Assembly: GCA_023078685.1 (NCBI GenBank)
Contig: JALGAS010000001.1
Span: 2,914,001-2,978,000 of the forward strand
Direction: 5' to 3'
Source of the DNA: Neopestalotiopsis rosae
Lineage: Eukaryota; Ascomycota; Sordariomycetes; Amphisphaeriales; Sporocadaceae
DNA: 64,000 bases
Made by a program: the position numbers and the translations under genes. The notes under the pieces were generated by a model. That model ran no database searches and was not told the DNA's origin. It was given only the letters and a program-made list of their open reading frames with translations. Shown in pieces: positions 1-13,308 of the stretch (positions are counted from its first letter, which is position 1; every line of letters starts with the position of its first letter).

Positions 1-3000
1 CCACCCAGAGGGTTACACAAGATGGGGCCCGCAACGAAGCTGAATGTCGGGCAGCCTCATTGCTGGAGTCGTGTGTACGTGCGTAGGTGCAGACACAGAC
101 AGACGGAGCGTTCAAGGCGAGAGAAAAGAAGGGTTGTCGGCCTCCACCTGAAGGGACCAAGGGGTGCTGTGCTGCATGCAGAGGCGGAGATCTCTTCAAC
201 GGCCAGCTAGGCATGTGTCCACTGACCACCAAACATAATCGTCGTTCGTGCAGTTTCCTATGCCAGCTGGCTCCTTTCTGAGATGCACACGCTCAGCCCA
301 AGTGTCCACCTCGTCGTCTTCTGGTGGATGCCTAGCATAGCAGCATTCAATCGGTATGTTCCTCTCATGCTTTTTTTTGCCTCTCATGAGGCTCTCTGTA
401 TTTCTTTGGCTCTCCCCTTCAACATGGGGGATCCACTGACTTGCCTAGGTACCCGTTAGCTGGCCGCATGGAGCCTTCAGCGCTGCCAGTCAGTCTGTCT
501 CCATAATGCCACAGCACAGGTGCGTTGGTGCGGTGAAACATGGATGCTGGCACGCTGGCAAGGGATTGGAGCGTGAAGCGCACTGGCGCTGGCCTGGCGC
601 GTGGCCCCCAAACTACTAGAACCTGGGCATTTGCCTTAATCCTTGATTGACGGGGACCGGCGAAAAGGCGGTGGGTTCTACAATACTTCCGAACACAGAA
701 CATTTTAGTTATTACGGGACTCTAGCGGTAGCTAGCAATAGCTTCTATATCGAAGAACAAAGAAATTGGAATAATTATTGAAAAAGAAGAAGAGGAAATA
801 TATCGTACAATACCTTGCAAGGAGGAACAGGGGCATTTCTTTCCTCTCGACCGTGCGGCAATGCGATGGTCATTCTCTTTCGTATTCTCTGTACGTACTG
901 TATAGAGTATTGCTGTTCCCCATTTGCAGCTTGCTCAGATGCGGCACAGCTAGGATTCAAAGACAGAACGTGCCGTATATTGGACTCGAGATCTCGGAGC
1001 TCCGGCGGTAACGATGTGTCACAGATATATTGTGACGCGATAACAAAAAGCGATGGCGGTTGTTCGAGCTGGGAACCAGATCGCGCCATCAGATAGCTGA
1101 TAGGTAGACAGATAGGTTAGATGCTGAACGGCCGAGGTCAACTGCTTTTTTCCCTTCCTCTTTTTCCTTTGGCGTGGAAATAGTCGCGAACCAGTCAAGG
1201 TTCGGGAACGCTTTGGGCGTTCTTAGCATGAATCGACTTGACTCGTGGGTCGTCCCGACGGTACCGCTACCAGATGCACGCATATCTGCAGAGTCGATAC
1301 TGCCAGCAAGTCAATGCATGTACCTCGATGTAGGCAGGTGGTGCCAATCTACCTTAGCTGTGTGCATCGTACCAATGCCCGCGACAGCGCGAATCGCTTG
1401 CCCGCACGCACAGGTCGCCCGACATGAGATCTCTCGGTTCGCTCTCTCATGTTGTGCAGTTCTTGGCGCCATACCATGACTAGTGTTGAGAACTCACGTC
1501 CGCTCATTCGCCCAAAAGCAGGGGTCCATGCCAGCGCATACTGGGGTATTCTCGCAGAGCTGAGAGTATGGGACGTACCAGGTTGAGTGAATATGGTTAA
1601 TGGGTTGGTGTCAAGTATGAAGGGAGAAAAAATAGTCTGCCTTGCATCGTGGCTTTCCAGGTCTCGTGCATGGTGTGATCGATGCGAACACCTGAGAGTA
1701 ATTGGGAAGCGAGGCCCAAGAATAATCACATTGGCGTTCGTTCTTGCATCGATGACTCGTGAGCCGCGCAACGAGCCCGACCGTCCGAGAAAGGTGCCGG
1801 CCTTCCATTGAGCGTGCCTGCTGGCCTGCTGCTGCTGCCGCTGCTCGCAAGGGAACCTTTCTATGCAGTTAGCGCGTCTCGTCGCCGCCAAGTTCCAACA
1901 TCATTCCATGTACCGCTACATGGATCGCCTCTTGTCCAAGAAAAGTATTCAAATGGCAATGCAACCTCTCAAGCCAACCCGGCAGAATTGATTGACACCA
2001 CTACTGTGTGTGAGGTGGGGGTCAATCAACAAGTCTTGTCTCCCTCTTTCTTGTGAGTGCCACTCGTATTGTCTCGTCTCGTCTCTTACCGTCTGTTTCT
2101 ATTCCGTCCAGTTTTATATTGTCGCAGAATATGGTCCAATCAGACTTGTGAGCTGTCTCTTTGAATGTGCTTGACTCCATGTATCAGTCGATTCATCTTC
2201 CTTGAATTCGGCGAGGTTTTGCCATCGAGCATGGGACTCTCCCCCCTGGCGCGTCCAATCATCTCCGGGTGTACAATTACACGAAGAATGTTAACAACTT
2301 ATGGACGAGGGTGGAGCTCAATATTGCCAATCGCCATGCTTGCCAATCTGCGCTAATATTGCAGGAGAGTGAGGCGAGATGCAATTTTCTTTCCTTCTTT
2401 CGTCCTTGCTTCGAGGCGTAAATATTTAACCAAGTTCTTGATCGACCAGAGCGACACTGTTACTGGAAAGAAATAGTTGCATCACGTCTTCATCGATGGT
2501 CTTGGTGTGGGTAGGAGAAAACACGCCGCTCACCTCGTACTGGAATTCAGAATAGCTGCCGGATGTTGGAGAGCTCCAATGCTTACCTTCTACAGTCTAT
2601 AGGTCATACAGAACTCAAAAGCATCAGCCGCAACTCTCCATTGCCTCCATGTCGTGCTTGACCCCACTCGCTGTGGACTCTTGGAAACAGTATAATCCTC
2701 TGTTGCACAGGTTTTGCTCCACAATCATAGTCTGTTATGGATCATTTGAAAATCTATACTCTGCACAATTCCTCTCTCAATGACATTGCTGCTGTTGTTG
2801 CACTTTGGGTAGCTCATATCCGGCCTGATTAATCACATGCTTGGGCTGACCAAAGTCACATTATCCTCGTCGGTAATGAAGTCGGAAAACTCGGGGTGAC
2901 AAGGGCGAGAAGACTGTGAGATTGGGGGGAACGCTGAGAGAAAGTCACTTGGCTTCTACTCTTCCCAAGAAAGATGCTGCTCCCAAATGGACTGAAAGCG

Positions 3001-5788
3001 TCGGCTTCCGTTTGCCTGCCTGCCTGCTTGTCATCAAAATGTATTGTAGACTAACAACGGATCGATATCGACCCTGGTCACGTATGCGTTGACGGACCGG
3101 ATGTCGTTGGCAAACGTACGCGCAATCAAGAGCAGCGCCCCCTTTTCCCCTAGACGATCAACATCCCTGCTGCAGACAAAAACTTGAGAGAGTGTGCGGC
3201 CATATCGGAACGAATGACACAGTTTCGTACGTGTTCTTCTTCTTCTACCAGCGATGACTGTACAGCACGAGCAATGAAGTATCAATGCCTGGCTATGACA
3301 ATTGCGGAGTGATGGAATATACTGTGTCAAGCAGAGCATCGGCAATAAATGTCAAGGCGTTTCAAATATCGAAGTTGAACCATGATATGCAGGCCAATAG
3401 GCGAACGCGGGCAAAGGTGCTAAGCATGCCAACCGAGCAGCGAGGGATCTACAACCCTTGATTGGCTCTTCATCGTCCAATGCAATCTGATATCTTGCAC
3501 ATGATGGGCAAGTCCTTCAATGCTTTCCCGTCTTGATAACCCAAACAGTAAATAGATGGCCGAGTACAGCAAGTACACTACCTGCCAGCTTGTCTCTCAT
3601 TGCCCAGAAAACCCGGGCTTGGTGCAATTGCTCGACTTTACGAGTAATTTGACGTTGATCTGTGTGCGAATCATGACAGGGGAAGACGTGGCAAGGAACG
3701 GACAAGCCCGGATTGGATTGCAAACCTCAATTGCTCGTCACCAACGACATTACTTATGTAACGCCGAGGCCAGAAGCCTTGCAAGCCTCAAGCAGAAGGT
3801 AACGTATCAGGATGTCCCATGGTAGATAGATGGCTGGGTTTGCATACCTACCTACATTATTACAGGCCACAGCAGCAATTGTGCCTCACTAACATCACGC
3901 ACCTACGCCCTGCCTTTTCCAGTTTCGCTGGATATATTTTGTGTGAGAGGAACTTAGGTAGCAGTACATGCACCTCGATCACGCTGCCTTCTGATTCTAC
4001 CAGTCAATCGCGGCTGCGGCTTATTGAGAACAGACACTACCGGGAACGCCAGTGATGAATTCGCTACTGGTCAAAAATAGACTTGGTGCATGCGATCGAA
4101 CAGTGCTACTGCGTCAATTGCGTCAACCAGAAAAAGCTTATGCCTGGGCAAAAATTAAGAAGAAAAATTAACAAAATTCCTGCAGCGAACCGACGCAACA
4201 GCCTAAGAAAAAGTTTGTTCCTGCTGGACAAAACAACTCAGTGCTGACACAGAGAAATCTATGCCCTTTTCCTCTGCCATTATTTCATAATTCATTTACG
4301 TTGACCCGAGAAATCGACAATCAGTAATCAGTCATCGTGCATTTTGCAGACCAGGTGGTGAGTTACCCTGGCTCTGAGAAATCCTTTCATATGCCTGGGT
4401 ATCCTGCCCAAGCGCCTCAAAAAACGTCAACCCACTTTTATTTCTGAGTGGTCATCTCGGCGGTGAAAGTACCTGATCACCACCGCCCTGTTGATGCGTT
4501 ACATTACCGACCGGACATGACACGATGCCTTCATTTCTGCATGGTGCACTCCAAAGAGATCTAGTTGGGAGAACAGCTGGCAGTCTCATGATGTCTGCCT
4601 GCTACCCAAGCACCGAATGTAAAGTAATGTATATTTGTAACAAGTGCAATTAGGCACGTAGCACCAGAACAAGCACAAATAATGGTGACTTGTTGGTCGA
4701 CTGGGCGGTACCCAGTACATTCTGGTTGAGCACTACCACCGTACAGTATTTCCGTACCTCCTGCCCAGTGTTGTGTACTATGTATGATCGATCCTCACAA
4801 TTTGTGTCAGGCAGCGTATGTATCGTATCAATGACCAAGTTGTCGTATCATACTGTGTTAGGTAGTTGACGCATTACCAATATTACGAAACCAGTCAACG
4901 TCTTTTTGCTCTCGGTCTTATCGGTCAACCTTAACACTCTGGGCATATTTTATGAAACCGTCATCCTCGTTCTGTTCGTGCATTTGGCGCCCTTGTTGTT
5001 CTTCATATTCTTCATTCTTCGCTTCCTCTCCTGCCTACCTGCCTCCTCCTCTCGAGTTCTGAACTTCCATATCCCATACTGTACACACGGCCAACCAGCG
5101 ACGTCGAGATAGGCCCGATCCATCAGACATAGCCGTTTCATTGCCCAGGAGGGACCCCTGAACTATTTGGGAGCAAAGCCATAACTGTTGAGACGCGTGA
5201 CGTACGTACCTATTTCCCTTGTGGAACGACCCATACATATCCATTTCTGCATGGCCTACTGTGTAGGTAGTGGGTAGCTGTCTTTTCTGCTCATGCTCCA
5301 TGCTGGGATCGCGTTGGATGCAATCCTTCCGCTGAGTTCCTCCTTCTGCCGCACTGCCGCACGCACCACCATCACACTTGTGCACACCCTTTCTTCATTA
5401 TTTTTTTCCCTCTTCCCTATTTTCCCTTTTGGACTTGGGCCCTTCTTTCCTGCTTACATAGCCCATGAGCTCGACGTACCTGTACACACGTGCTGTTCAA
5501 TGTCCATTCTTGCTCGTCTGGTACTGTAGTAATTGGTCTGTGAACCCCCCTCGTCGATTCCTGCCCTCTTGCCACCTGCCTCTGCCAAAATCCCAGCACT
5601 GCTTGAAATGATGAGCCAAGGTGTGCATACCAGTTGTTGATGGACAGAAACGGGTCCGTCTTGTTTCCAGCGCTGTTCGCTCGGCATTTGTGCATAACTT
5701 TTGCATCACTGTGCTGCTGCTCCTCGCATGTCCATGCCCATCCCAGCATCCCAGACAGGCCAAGTGGTCCCACTTTCCATCTTGCATG
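1..5788. other. Gene-free stretch, nothing recognised
   Basis: Both strands are broken by frequent stops. The longest open frames (for example about 180 codons on the minus strand at 1349-1891) have low-complexity, Arg/Ser/His-rich translations with no recognisable motif, as expected for antisense or random frames. I see no tRNA, rRNA or transposase signature. The sequence is moderately AT/GC balanced with pyrimidine-rich patches and scattered GTAG/CTAC words. Its right part probably contains the promoter of the C2H2 factor that starts at 7042. An unrecognised noncoding RNA cannot be excluded. Confidence 0.55.
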
Positions 5789-7041
5789 CCGCTAAAAAAG
5801 AAGAGAGAAGAAAAAAAGCCCGCAGCTTTGCAGAACGGAGACTGACGGAATCCACTTAGCCGATAAACGGTCCTTGACAGCACCTCGACTCGTGGCCCAC
5901 CTTACCGCCCAAAAGTTTCGATACATTTGCTTCTTTCCACTATTGCCCATTAACCGCATCGGGCCACCGCCTTGTAACTTGAACCTTGCTCTTCGTCGGG
6001 TCGTCACTGTACATCGCATATTGCAGCAGAAAGGCGAGACAAAAAAAAAAGGGACATAAAATAATTATCCCAAATCCAACCAATTTTGGGCGTGAGTATT
6101 CCTGGCCAAGGCACAAGTCAAAACTAGCCACTCCTAAGAAAAGCCCGAGCCTCGAAAGATTTTTTTCGCGAGTGGCCGAAAGGAGGCAAGCTGTTCGTTC
6201 GTACAAGAAAAATAGAAAAGAAGTCGGCATCGCTTTTTCAAAGGGATCCATTTCTCCACTTTACAAACAACTCCTTTCACCTTTTTTTTTCGGACCCCAT
6301 CAGCAAAGCAGCACGGCTGTCGACGAGTCCCACGTCGTCGACCCCCCCGTTCACGGCTCAAGCCTTTGGTCGCCGTTGCTGATTTTCACATCACCCCTCC
6401 TCCGTTCCAGCAAGCCACCCACATACCTGCCTGCTAGGTTATACTGCGAACCCGGTTCAAGTCATTGGAGCATCGTCCAACGACTTCCGCCCACCCAGGA
6501 TCCATCCGTCCCCAATTCTACCCCAAAACCAGCACCATCCGTTCCCCTCATCGTCTCAAGAATTTTTTTATTTTCTTTGAGACTATCACGAGTTTTCGCA
6601 TCTACAGCACCAATTCGCGTCACCAACACTAAGCATCTTTCTGAGCACTGGCGGGCGTTCAAGCTTTCTCGTGTCAGGTAGTAGTGGAGGACTTTTTCTG
6701 GACTTTTACCTTCCTGTAATCCATCCTTCCCGGCTCCCCATCCCAAAAATCCCCGCCAACTTGCAAACGTCAAACAATCGCGTCTCGTGCGTGTTGTTGC
6801 CCTCGACGCGCCTCGCATCCATTCTTCAGCGATACTCGTTGCCAACAACGATTGAATTGTGCCTTGCATATCATCAAGACCAACGACTCGAATTTCTTGT
6901 CTGATTCTTCTTCTCAGACATTAATTCTAGACCCGTTGTTTCTTTTCACCCTCCCGTGGATCTCCTCTTCGCCTTGTTGACTATTCAGTCCTTGCGCGTC
7001 GACATCTTCGGCTTCACCCAACTACAGAGTTTCCTTGGGTT
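5789..7041 (+). promoter_or_regulatory. Long ATG-free 5' leader of the C2H2 factor
   Basis: Reading the + strand base by base from 5789 to 7041, I find no ATG in any frame; the last one upstream is at 5786-5788 and the next is the start codon at 7042. About 20 would be expected by chance in 1,253 nt. The tract is rich in pyrimidine runs (for example around 6280-6290, 6545-6560 and 6900-6980). The simplest reading is a very long transcribed 5' untranslated region scanned by ribosomes, in which upstream start codons have been selected against. Possible introns inside it (for example a GTGAGT at 6092) cannot be settled. The transcription start is inferred, not seen. Confidence 0.55.
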
Positions 7042-10033
7042 ATGGACGGCTCCCAGTACCACTCTAATGTCATAGGCACATCGGCACCTAGCTATCATCC
7101 GTCGCCAGCAGCAATCTCGCCTCACCAACTCCAAAACGGACACCTCCCACCGCACACACTCCCTCCTCTGCAACCTCACAATCCCGCCATGCAGTCCGTC
7201 TACAGTAGCCACCCTCACACGCCGCGTACTCCGGGCACCTCAAACCCCCCCACGCCCACCAACATGAGTAACTACCCGCCTCCTCCCCAGAACAACCAGC
7301 GCGGTGGTTACCAGCAAATGATGCCGAATCCCTATCCTCAACATCAGGGGTATCCTACTTCGGGAGCCATGATGCCTCAGTCTTCTGTCGCTCAATCGCA
7401 CCCGCAGCCCATTGCTCCTGCGCCAGCGAGCCGTCCTCCGGTGCTTCGGCCCATGCCTGCTGGCGGTGTCATGCCCCAGTCTGGGTTGTCCTCGCCGTAC
7501 GGTCAGAGTCCGCTGATGCCTCATCAGCCCTCCATTCTGCAGGAGACTGAGCAGCCCACCCACGTAGTCGGCTCCCAAGGACGCCGTGGCATCTTGCCCA
7601 GTGCGCCCGGAAGACCCGCTGCTCCCACGGGACCTGGATCTGCTAAGAGCACCGTGATTCCCCAGAAAGATGCCGACGGCAAATTCCCGTGTCCTCACTG
7701 TACCAAAACTTACCTGCACGCCAAGCATTTGAAGCGCCATCTTCTGCGCCGTAAGTATCCACATTTGGAATGCCGCTAGAAACCTTGCTGACAGGGCTGT
7801 TGTAGACACCGGTGATCGCCCTTACATGTGTGTCCTTTGCCGGGACACATTCAGTCGCAGTGATATCCTGAAGCGCCACTTCCAAAAGTGCTCGATTAGA
7901 CGTGGAAACCCCACTGGCGCAAGTCACTTGTCGCATCCATCGGCCCACGTGAAGAAGCACCAGGCTGCCCAGGCCAAGGCTGCTGCAGAGGGTGAGCTGA
8001 ACCAAATGAACGGTATCAACAACATGCAAGGTGACGGTGTTGTTCACCCCTTCGGCATGGTTCCCATGGCCGACGGTTTGACAAACATGAGCAACGAGCA
8101 GAGCCAGCTGTCGAGATCTAGCAGCATCTCGCGCATGGATGACAACCGTGACAGACGCAGCATGACTGGAGGAGGATCCGTCTACGGTGGCGGTGACGTT
8201 CAGAACTCCATGGCATCCAACATCAACCCTCAGTTGGCCAACTACAGCATGCCTCAGAGCCAAAATGGCATGCAAATGTTTGCAGGATCAAACTCAAACC
8301 AACAGAACCTTGATTGGTCCATGTTCCAGGCTGGTGCGCAAGATACCTACGCAAATTCATTTCAACCTCCTAATCTTGGGCAGACGCAGGTCGGAACGAA
8401 AACAGAACCGCATAATTCAGATGCCGAGAGAGCAGCCGCCGTGACCGATGCAAGCGACCGATCGCTTTTCTTTTCCAACTGGGACACAAATTCGACGATA
8501 CATGATCCCTACCAACACATTTCGACCCAAATTCACGGCTTCTTCCACCCACCGGGTACCGTCGTTACGTCTCAGACGGCTGGCATTACCAGTTTTTACT
8601 CGCCGACAAATATCAAAGATTTCCTCGAGCAATATAGCCATTATCATTGCCACTTTTCTTTTCTCCATATCCCAACATTTCGTATTTTGGAAGCGTATAC
8701 TGGTCTCCTTGCTAGTATGTGCTGCATTGGAGCCTGTTACTCGGCCCATGTTTCGCCAAATCAAGTTCGTGAGGTTATGAATTTCCTGAAGATAGCCCTG
8801 GAGCGAGATTCCAATCTGTTTTCTGGTACCGCTAATGGAGACAACAAAGTCGCCCAAGCCCCACCCGACACTGAGCACAGGGCATTGGAGAAGTTGCAGG
8901 CTCTAGTCCTCATGTCCCAACTCTTGGTTTGGAACGGAACCCCGTTCCAACGCGAGAGTGCAAGGAGACTTTTTCCACAGGTGGCCGACATTGCGCGAAG
9001 GTATGGCCTGCTACAGGTTTCCTCATCGCCCGACTCCTACAGCGTTCTCCATCAGCCCAACCTGGCGCTGCAAAGCATTCGCCCAGAAAACTTTGACTGG
9101 AATCTGTGGATTCGCCAGGAAGGTCGTATTCGATTGATGCACATGCTATACTTGTCTGATGTCGCGTATGGACTTTACTTCAACCTGGACGCGCAGTTCG
9201 ATAGCTCGGAAATGCAGATTCCGCTACCGGCTGATGACGCGGCCTGGGAAGCTTCAAACCCCACTGAGTGCGCTGAATCTCTTCATCTGTATGGATCTGA
9301 GGTTGCAAGACTCAGAAATCCTGACGGATCTCAGCGCAGTAAACAGCCTGAACTTAGTCTTGCCATGCGTGCCCTGCTCCACGAGTCATATCAGATTCAT
9401 CCTGGAAGTACGAACTTGTACGGAAAGTTCATACTTGTGCATGCTCTGCTGGCTCAAATTCGCCGCGCGCAACTCGAGGGTGCTGTCGCGAACATGAGCA
9501 GGTCTGCAACTCCGCTCTTGCAGAACGATTGGATTTTCAAGTCCGATGGCGCTAGCGGGCCGGCGAGCGGCGAGAATAGCGGGCGAGCGACTCCTGTGCC
9601 TGGCCAGTCATGCCAACTGCCTCCTCAACTACAGAAAACTTTTGCCATCGCTCTGGACAAATTCAAGTCGAACTGGGATATGGATATGGCCATACAATTT
9701 CCCCCCTCGGTCCCAAACTCCAGGCGATACGGTTTCTCCAGAGATGGTATCCACTTCTACTATCTCGCCAGGTGGCTGCTCAAGCATACGGAAGCGCAGG
9801 ACCTCCGCCTCCCAGCAGACCACCGGTTTGCTCGGGTCATACAGCTTCTCAAGAATGTCAAAACATGGGTGTTGGAAGATGGTGCAAAGAGAGGTGAAGA
9901 GCTTGGTTCTGTCGGCGAAATCGATAATGACTTTGGCGTTGCCGACCTGACGCTCAACATGTCAGACTTGTTCAAACCTCTGCCTCAGGTTGTCAACTCG
10001 CCTCACATGCCGTCTATTAGGACTGAGATCTGA
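7042..10033 (+). CDS. C2H2 zinc-finger transcription factor with fungal-specific TF domain
   Basis: Two exons, 7042-7750 and 7806-10033, joined over a 55-nt intron (GTAAGT...TGTAG), give 978 residues; the splice rebuilds the linker HTGDRPYMC. Residues 1-210 are a disordered Pro/Gln/Met-rich segment. Finger 1 (about 217-237) is C-x2-C-x12-H-x3-H and crosses the intron. Finger 2 (about 246-266) is C-x2-C-x12-H-x3-C. A Met/Gln/Ser-rich linker follows, and from about 480 to 850 there is a helical region of the fungal-specific transcription factor type (HCHFSFLHIPTF near 519). It should be a nuclear DNA-binding regulator. The two-finger plus regulatory-domain layout resembles yeast Rsf2/Klf1-type factors, but I cannot name an orthologue. 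The start is the first ATG after a 1.25-kb ATG-free leader. The 3' end is an in-frame TGA at 10031. Confidence 0.9.
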
Positions 10034-12936
10034 GAATCGTCTTTGTTTTTCGCATTGGTCAAAGCGAATTGTTTCATTGCATCGTCGGCGTTGCTTTTTT
10101 TTTTTCTCGTGTTTTCAAATCATCTCTCACACAAAAGTTGCGATTCCCTTCGTTGCATCGGATAGCATGTCGGCGGTATTGTGATTTGCATTTCCAGGGG
10201 TTGCTCAAGGCTTTGTCATTTCTTTATTTCTAGACGGGTGGTTTCTTATTGTTTTCATGCTTTCAGTTCTGCATTAGATCGTACGATTTAGACATAGGAG
10301 GAGAGTGGAGGAGAGTCCAGGCAAACATAGCCTTCCAAGTAGAGAAGCAGTGGTCGTTGAGATCCTGACCAAGCCCGGATGGGACCAACTGGTAGATATG
10401 ACATCCCGATAGGGAAAAATGTACTTAACGTTTGGCTTGAGACTTAGGTCTTCTGGTGTGGACTATTCTTCTAGTCTGTCGATGTGAATAGAAGTACGAG
10501 TTCGAATATGAGAAACGCTCCTTGACGCAATGATAGCGTGCGCTGACTTGACATGTTCAGAATGACTGACTGGCGCAGACTCACCGTGATGTCGATGATT
10601 GTTCAGGCTGTGTACCTGTAGTCCATTACCTCTGGGACGCAATCGGCATCATCTTGTTAGTCTTGATATCGAACCAGGACAGTTGTGGCCCCTTGCGTAT
10701 GGATGTTATATATCGAGGACTGCGTAACCTACATTGAGATTTTAATACAGTATCTCCTTCATCGCATGATATGCAGTATATATGATCATGGTATGTCCTA
10801 ATCGCTATACGATCGATTGACATGACTCGAGTTCCGGCTCCTTTGGCTCGGATAACTGTAATTTCTTGGGCGATGAGACACGATATTGTAGGACTGGAGG
10901 AGCGGTAGGTATGATCAGAGAAAGAGAAAGAGAAAGAGAGTGACTCCACCATATCTCGGTGCATGTTGTCGGGCCGATGATGTCCTTCGCCCGCTGAATA
11001 TACTGACATAATCCTCTCCCTCACCTCATGGTCTCGTAAGCCAAACCAAACCATAAATGGCTCTATTCTTCGAGGCATGGGCAGCCATCTCGCTCGGTGC
11101 TCGGTGTTAAGTCGAGGCAGATGCAGATATGTGTAAGCGTCAAACCTAGACATTGGGGGATATCTTTGGGTTGTCGATCAACCTATGTCCATAACTGGTA
11201 AATCGCCCCCTGCGTACAGTTATTAGATGCTCTGATCTCTCCCCCAAACCCCCTTCCCGATTAGCAAGATCCGCTTCCACATCTGCTTTGGGGGAGCTGT
11301 GTTAAATGCGAGATATTATGATTAGAGCTGTAGGATACCTGCCGATATGTCATCCCTCGACTGCTATCTAGTGATGACCGACTAAAGGACGTAATACTTG
11401 CCATTACTATGCTGGTATACTAAAAGATACTGTGCTCTAATGGTATCATGCCATAGTCCTGGTACTAATTGCATGCTTTAGATCTATGGGCCCTTCAATG
11501 CTTCATACAAGATGAAGCTTGGGCTCCACTCTCAGCAAATGCAAGCCTTCTTGTCATGATGACTTTGAACTAGGCTCTGGTTGGCGTTCATGACCAGGAG
11601 AAGATAGAGAGTCCTTGGGAACCCCTCTTTATGGAGTCTTATCCAGACCATGATACACCTTGGCATTTGCCGTGCCTCAAGACTGCAGCAGACATGGAGT
11701 TGGCTAAGCCCAGTCTGACGTCTTTGTATGTAGCTCGACATTTCTGGCTTGACAAGTTCAGAATCACGAAAACCACACGAATATAGTGAGAGGGGTCGAC
11801 ATTTTACCCCTCTCACCCGTTGTTCTCGCCGGCGAAGGTAACCAGCTCCCTCTGGCACACCCAGCTGCAAGGTGAGAAGCGTGGCGCAACACCATGATCG
11901 GAACAAAATTGCGACCAATGTCACCTTCAGCCCAATCATACAGAGCATGCCTTACCAAGTGAGTACCTGACTCGGTCCAGGCACATTGGCTGAGCGCTCG
12001 GGGTCTCTCCGTCATGAAGGTCGCCGGGTCATATGCAGTAGGGAGGGCCGATTCAAGACTCGCCATTGGTATGCACCGACTCGTGAAGCCAAGCATTGTA
12101 AGGATGGAAGCAAATTTCAGCGCAGCCAGCTCGGTGTTTTTGCCCTCTTTTCCTGGCAGGGAAAGGTCAAGCGAGTTTCGAACAAAGTCGGGCGGATGAC
12201 AGAGAAGAAAATCTCCCAAGAACAAAAGAAAGAAATGGATGAAACGTTTATACAAGAGAAGCGAGCGCCATTGAGAAAAGCTCACGTCTACAACGGCATG
12301 TGTGTCGAGCAAACCCCTTGTATGGCGTCTTCAAGTTGCATCTGGCATGCAGCATACAGCATGTAGGTAGCACGATCAGGGGATGCGGGCTGTCTCCATT
12401 GGTTGCATGGCTCAATTCAGTGATTCATCACGTCGATTGGCAACCGAGAGCTGACAGAATGCTTTTCAGGCATAATCATTGTTGACACAATTTGCTTTTG
12501 TGCTTTTGTGGCTTGCAAGAGTATATTGTAGTTAATTTTCTTTTACAGCTGCCATCAAATAGGACATGCCGTTCTACCGAAAAAGTAGATGACGATGTAT
12601 GTGATCTCTTTGAGGGGCATTGACGAGGATTGATATGATCATTGACAGTATGTGACAGGGAAGACAGGAAGCGAGCGAGCGCGTGGTGGCAATGATGTGA
12701 ACGTGGTAAGACGCGTGGTACTCGGGACGTGTGACCGATCTTACACACCGCTTCCCGGCATGGTGGGCGTGGGTCTCTCGGCGGGGAGAGCCATTGAGCC
12801 ATTGGAGTGATGGATGGGGAGTTTGCCAGGATGAGATGATAGCGGTCGGTGGTCATCACGGTTGTCTCTTCATTTTTCGAAGCTGCTCTCTCATTTCGGC
12901 CCTGATCAGAGAGCCAGCACAGCGGCTCGCCATTGC
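10034..12936. other. Intergenic region without a supported gene
   Basis: It begins with the 3' flank of the C2H2 gene (T-rich run near 10095-10107). A GAAAGA-type purine repeat lies at 10915-10941. On the minus strand two overlapping open frames (11764-12312, 182 codons; 11532-11948, 138 codons) are long for noncoding DNA, but their translations show no domain, no low-complexity bias typical of real genes and no conserved splice context, so I do not call them genes. Confidence 0.5.
10915..10941. repeat. Purine repeat (GAAAGA-type)
   Basis: A 27-nt all-purine tract made of AGAGAAAG units. It is a simple repeat with no visible gene association. Confidence 0.8.
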
Positions 12937-13308
12937 TCACCGATCTTTGCCCTTGTCCACGGCGATAATCCTCGGGGCCAGCTGGCTCAAGGCGGCCTTG
13001 TCCTCCTCTGTGGGCTTGAGACCAAATTTCTCCTCGGCGCGGTCGGAGAGCTGCAGACCGATGAAGCCCCAGGCGAGAATGCCAATGCCCACGCCTATGC
13101 GGGTGCGAGGCGAGAGGTTACGGTAGGACCTATAGTAGTAGCATGTAGTGTCAGGGACAAGTTCCAACGGCTGGCTCACTCAGCAATAGAGTGGCAGTAA
13201 GTATACAAATTAGAATAGTCGCTAGAAGGAAAGCAAGAAGGCATGAACCCTGGACACGACCCTTCTAGAAGGCTGTAAGGGGAACGGCACTCACTGGAGT
13301 AGCGACAT
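12937..13308 (-). CDS. Conserved small single-pass membrane protein (68 aa)
   Basis: On the minus strand, exon 1 is only 14 nt (13308-13295, ATGTCGCTACTCCA). It is followed by a GTGAGT donor, a 165-nt intron ending CTATAG, and exon 2 13129-12937. The phases fit (14 + 193 = 207 nt) and give 68 residues. The translation begins MSLLQSYRNLSPRTR and continues into one hydrophobic segment (about residues 16-31, IGVGIGILAWGFIGL), then LSDRAEEKFGLKPTEEDK and a short basic tail. From memory this layout (SYRNLSPRTR, one membrane span, a D/E-E-K motif, a PTEEDK motif) recurs in an uncharacterised ascomycete family. An unspliced reading from 13179 would give 80 residues with an implausible N-terminus. 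Its location and function are unknown; a mitochondrial or ER membrane is possible. Confidence 0.75.

Noticed and set aside
1349..1891. 180-codon minus-strand frame
   Set aside because: Arg/Ser/His-rich translation without domain or neighbours; typical of random GC-balanced DNA.
5986..6681. 231-codon + frame in front of the C2H2 gene
   Set aside because: It contains no ATG, its translation is patchy low complexity, and the region behaves like a leader, not a coding exon.
11764..12312. 182-codon minus-strand frame
   Set aside because: No domain, no usable splice partners, and an overlapping equally open frame; most likely chance.
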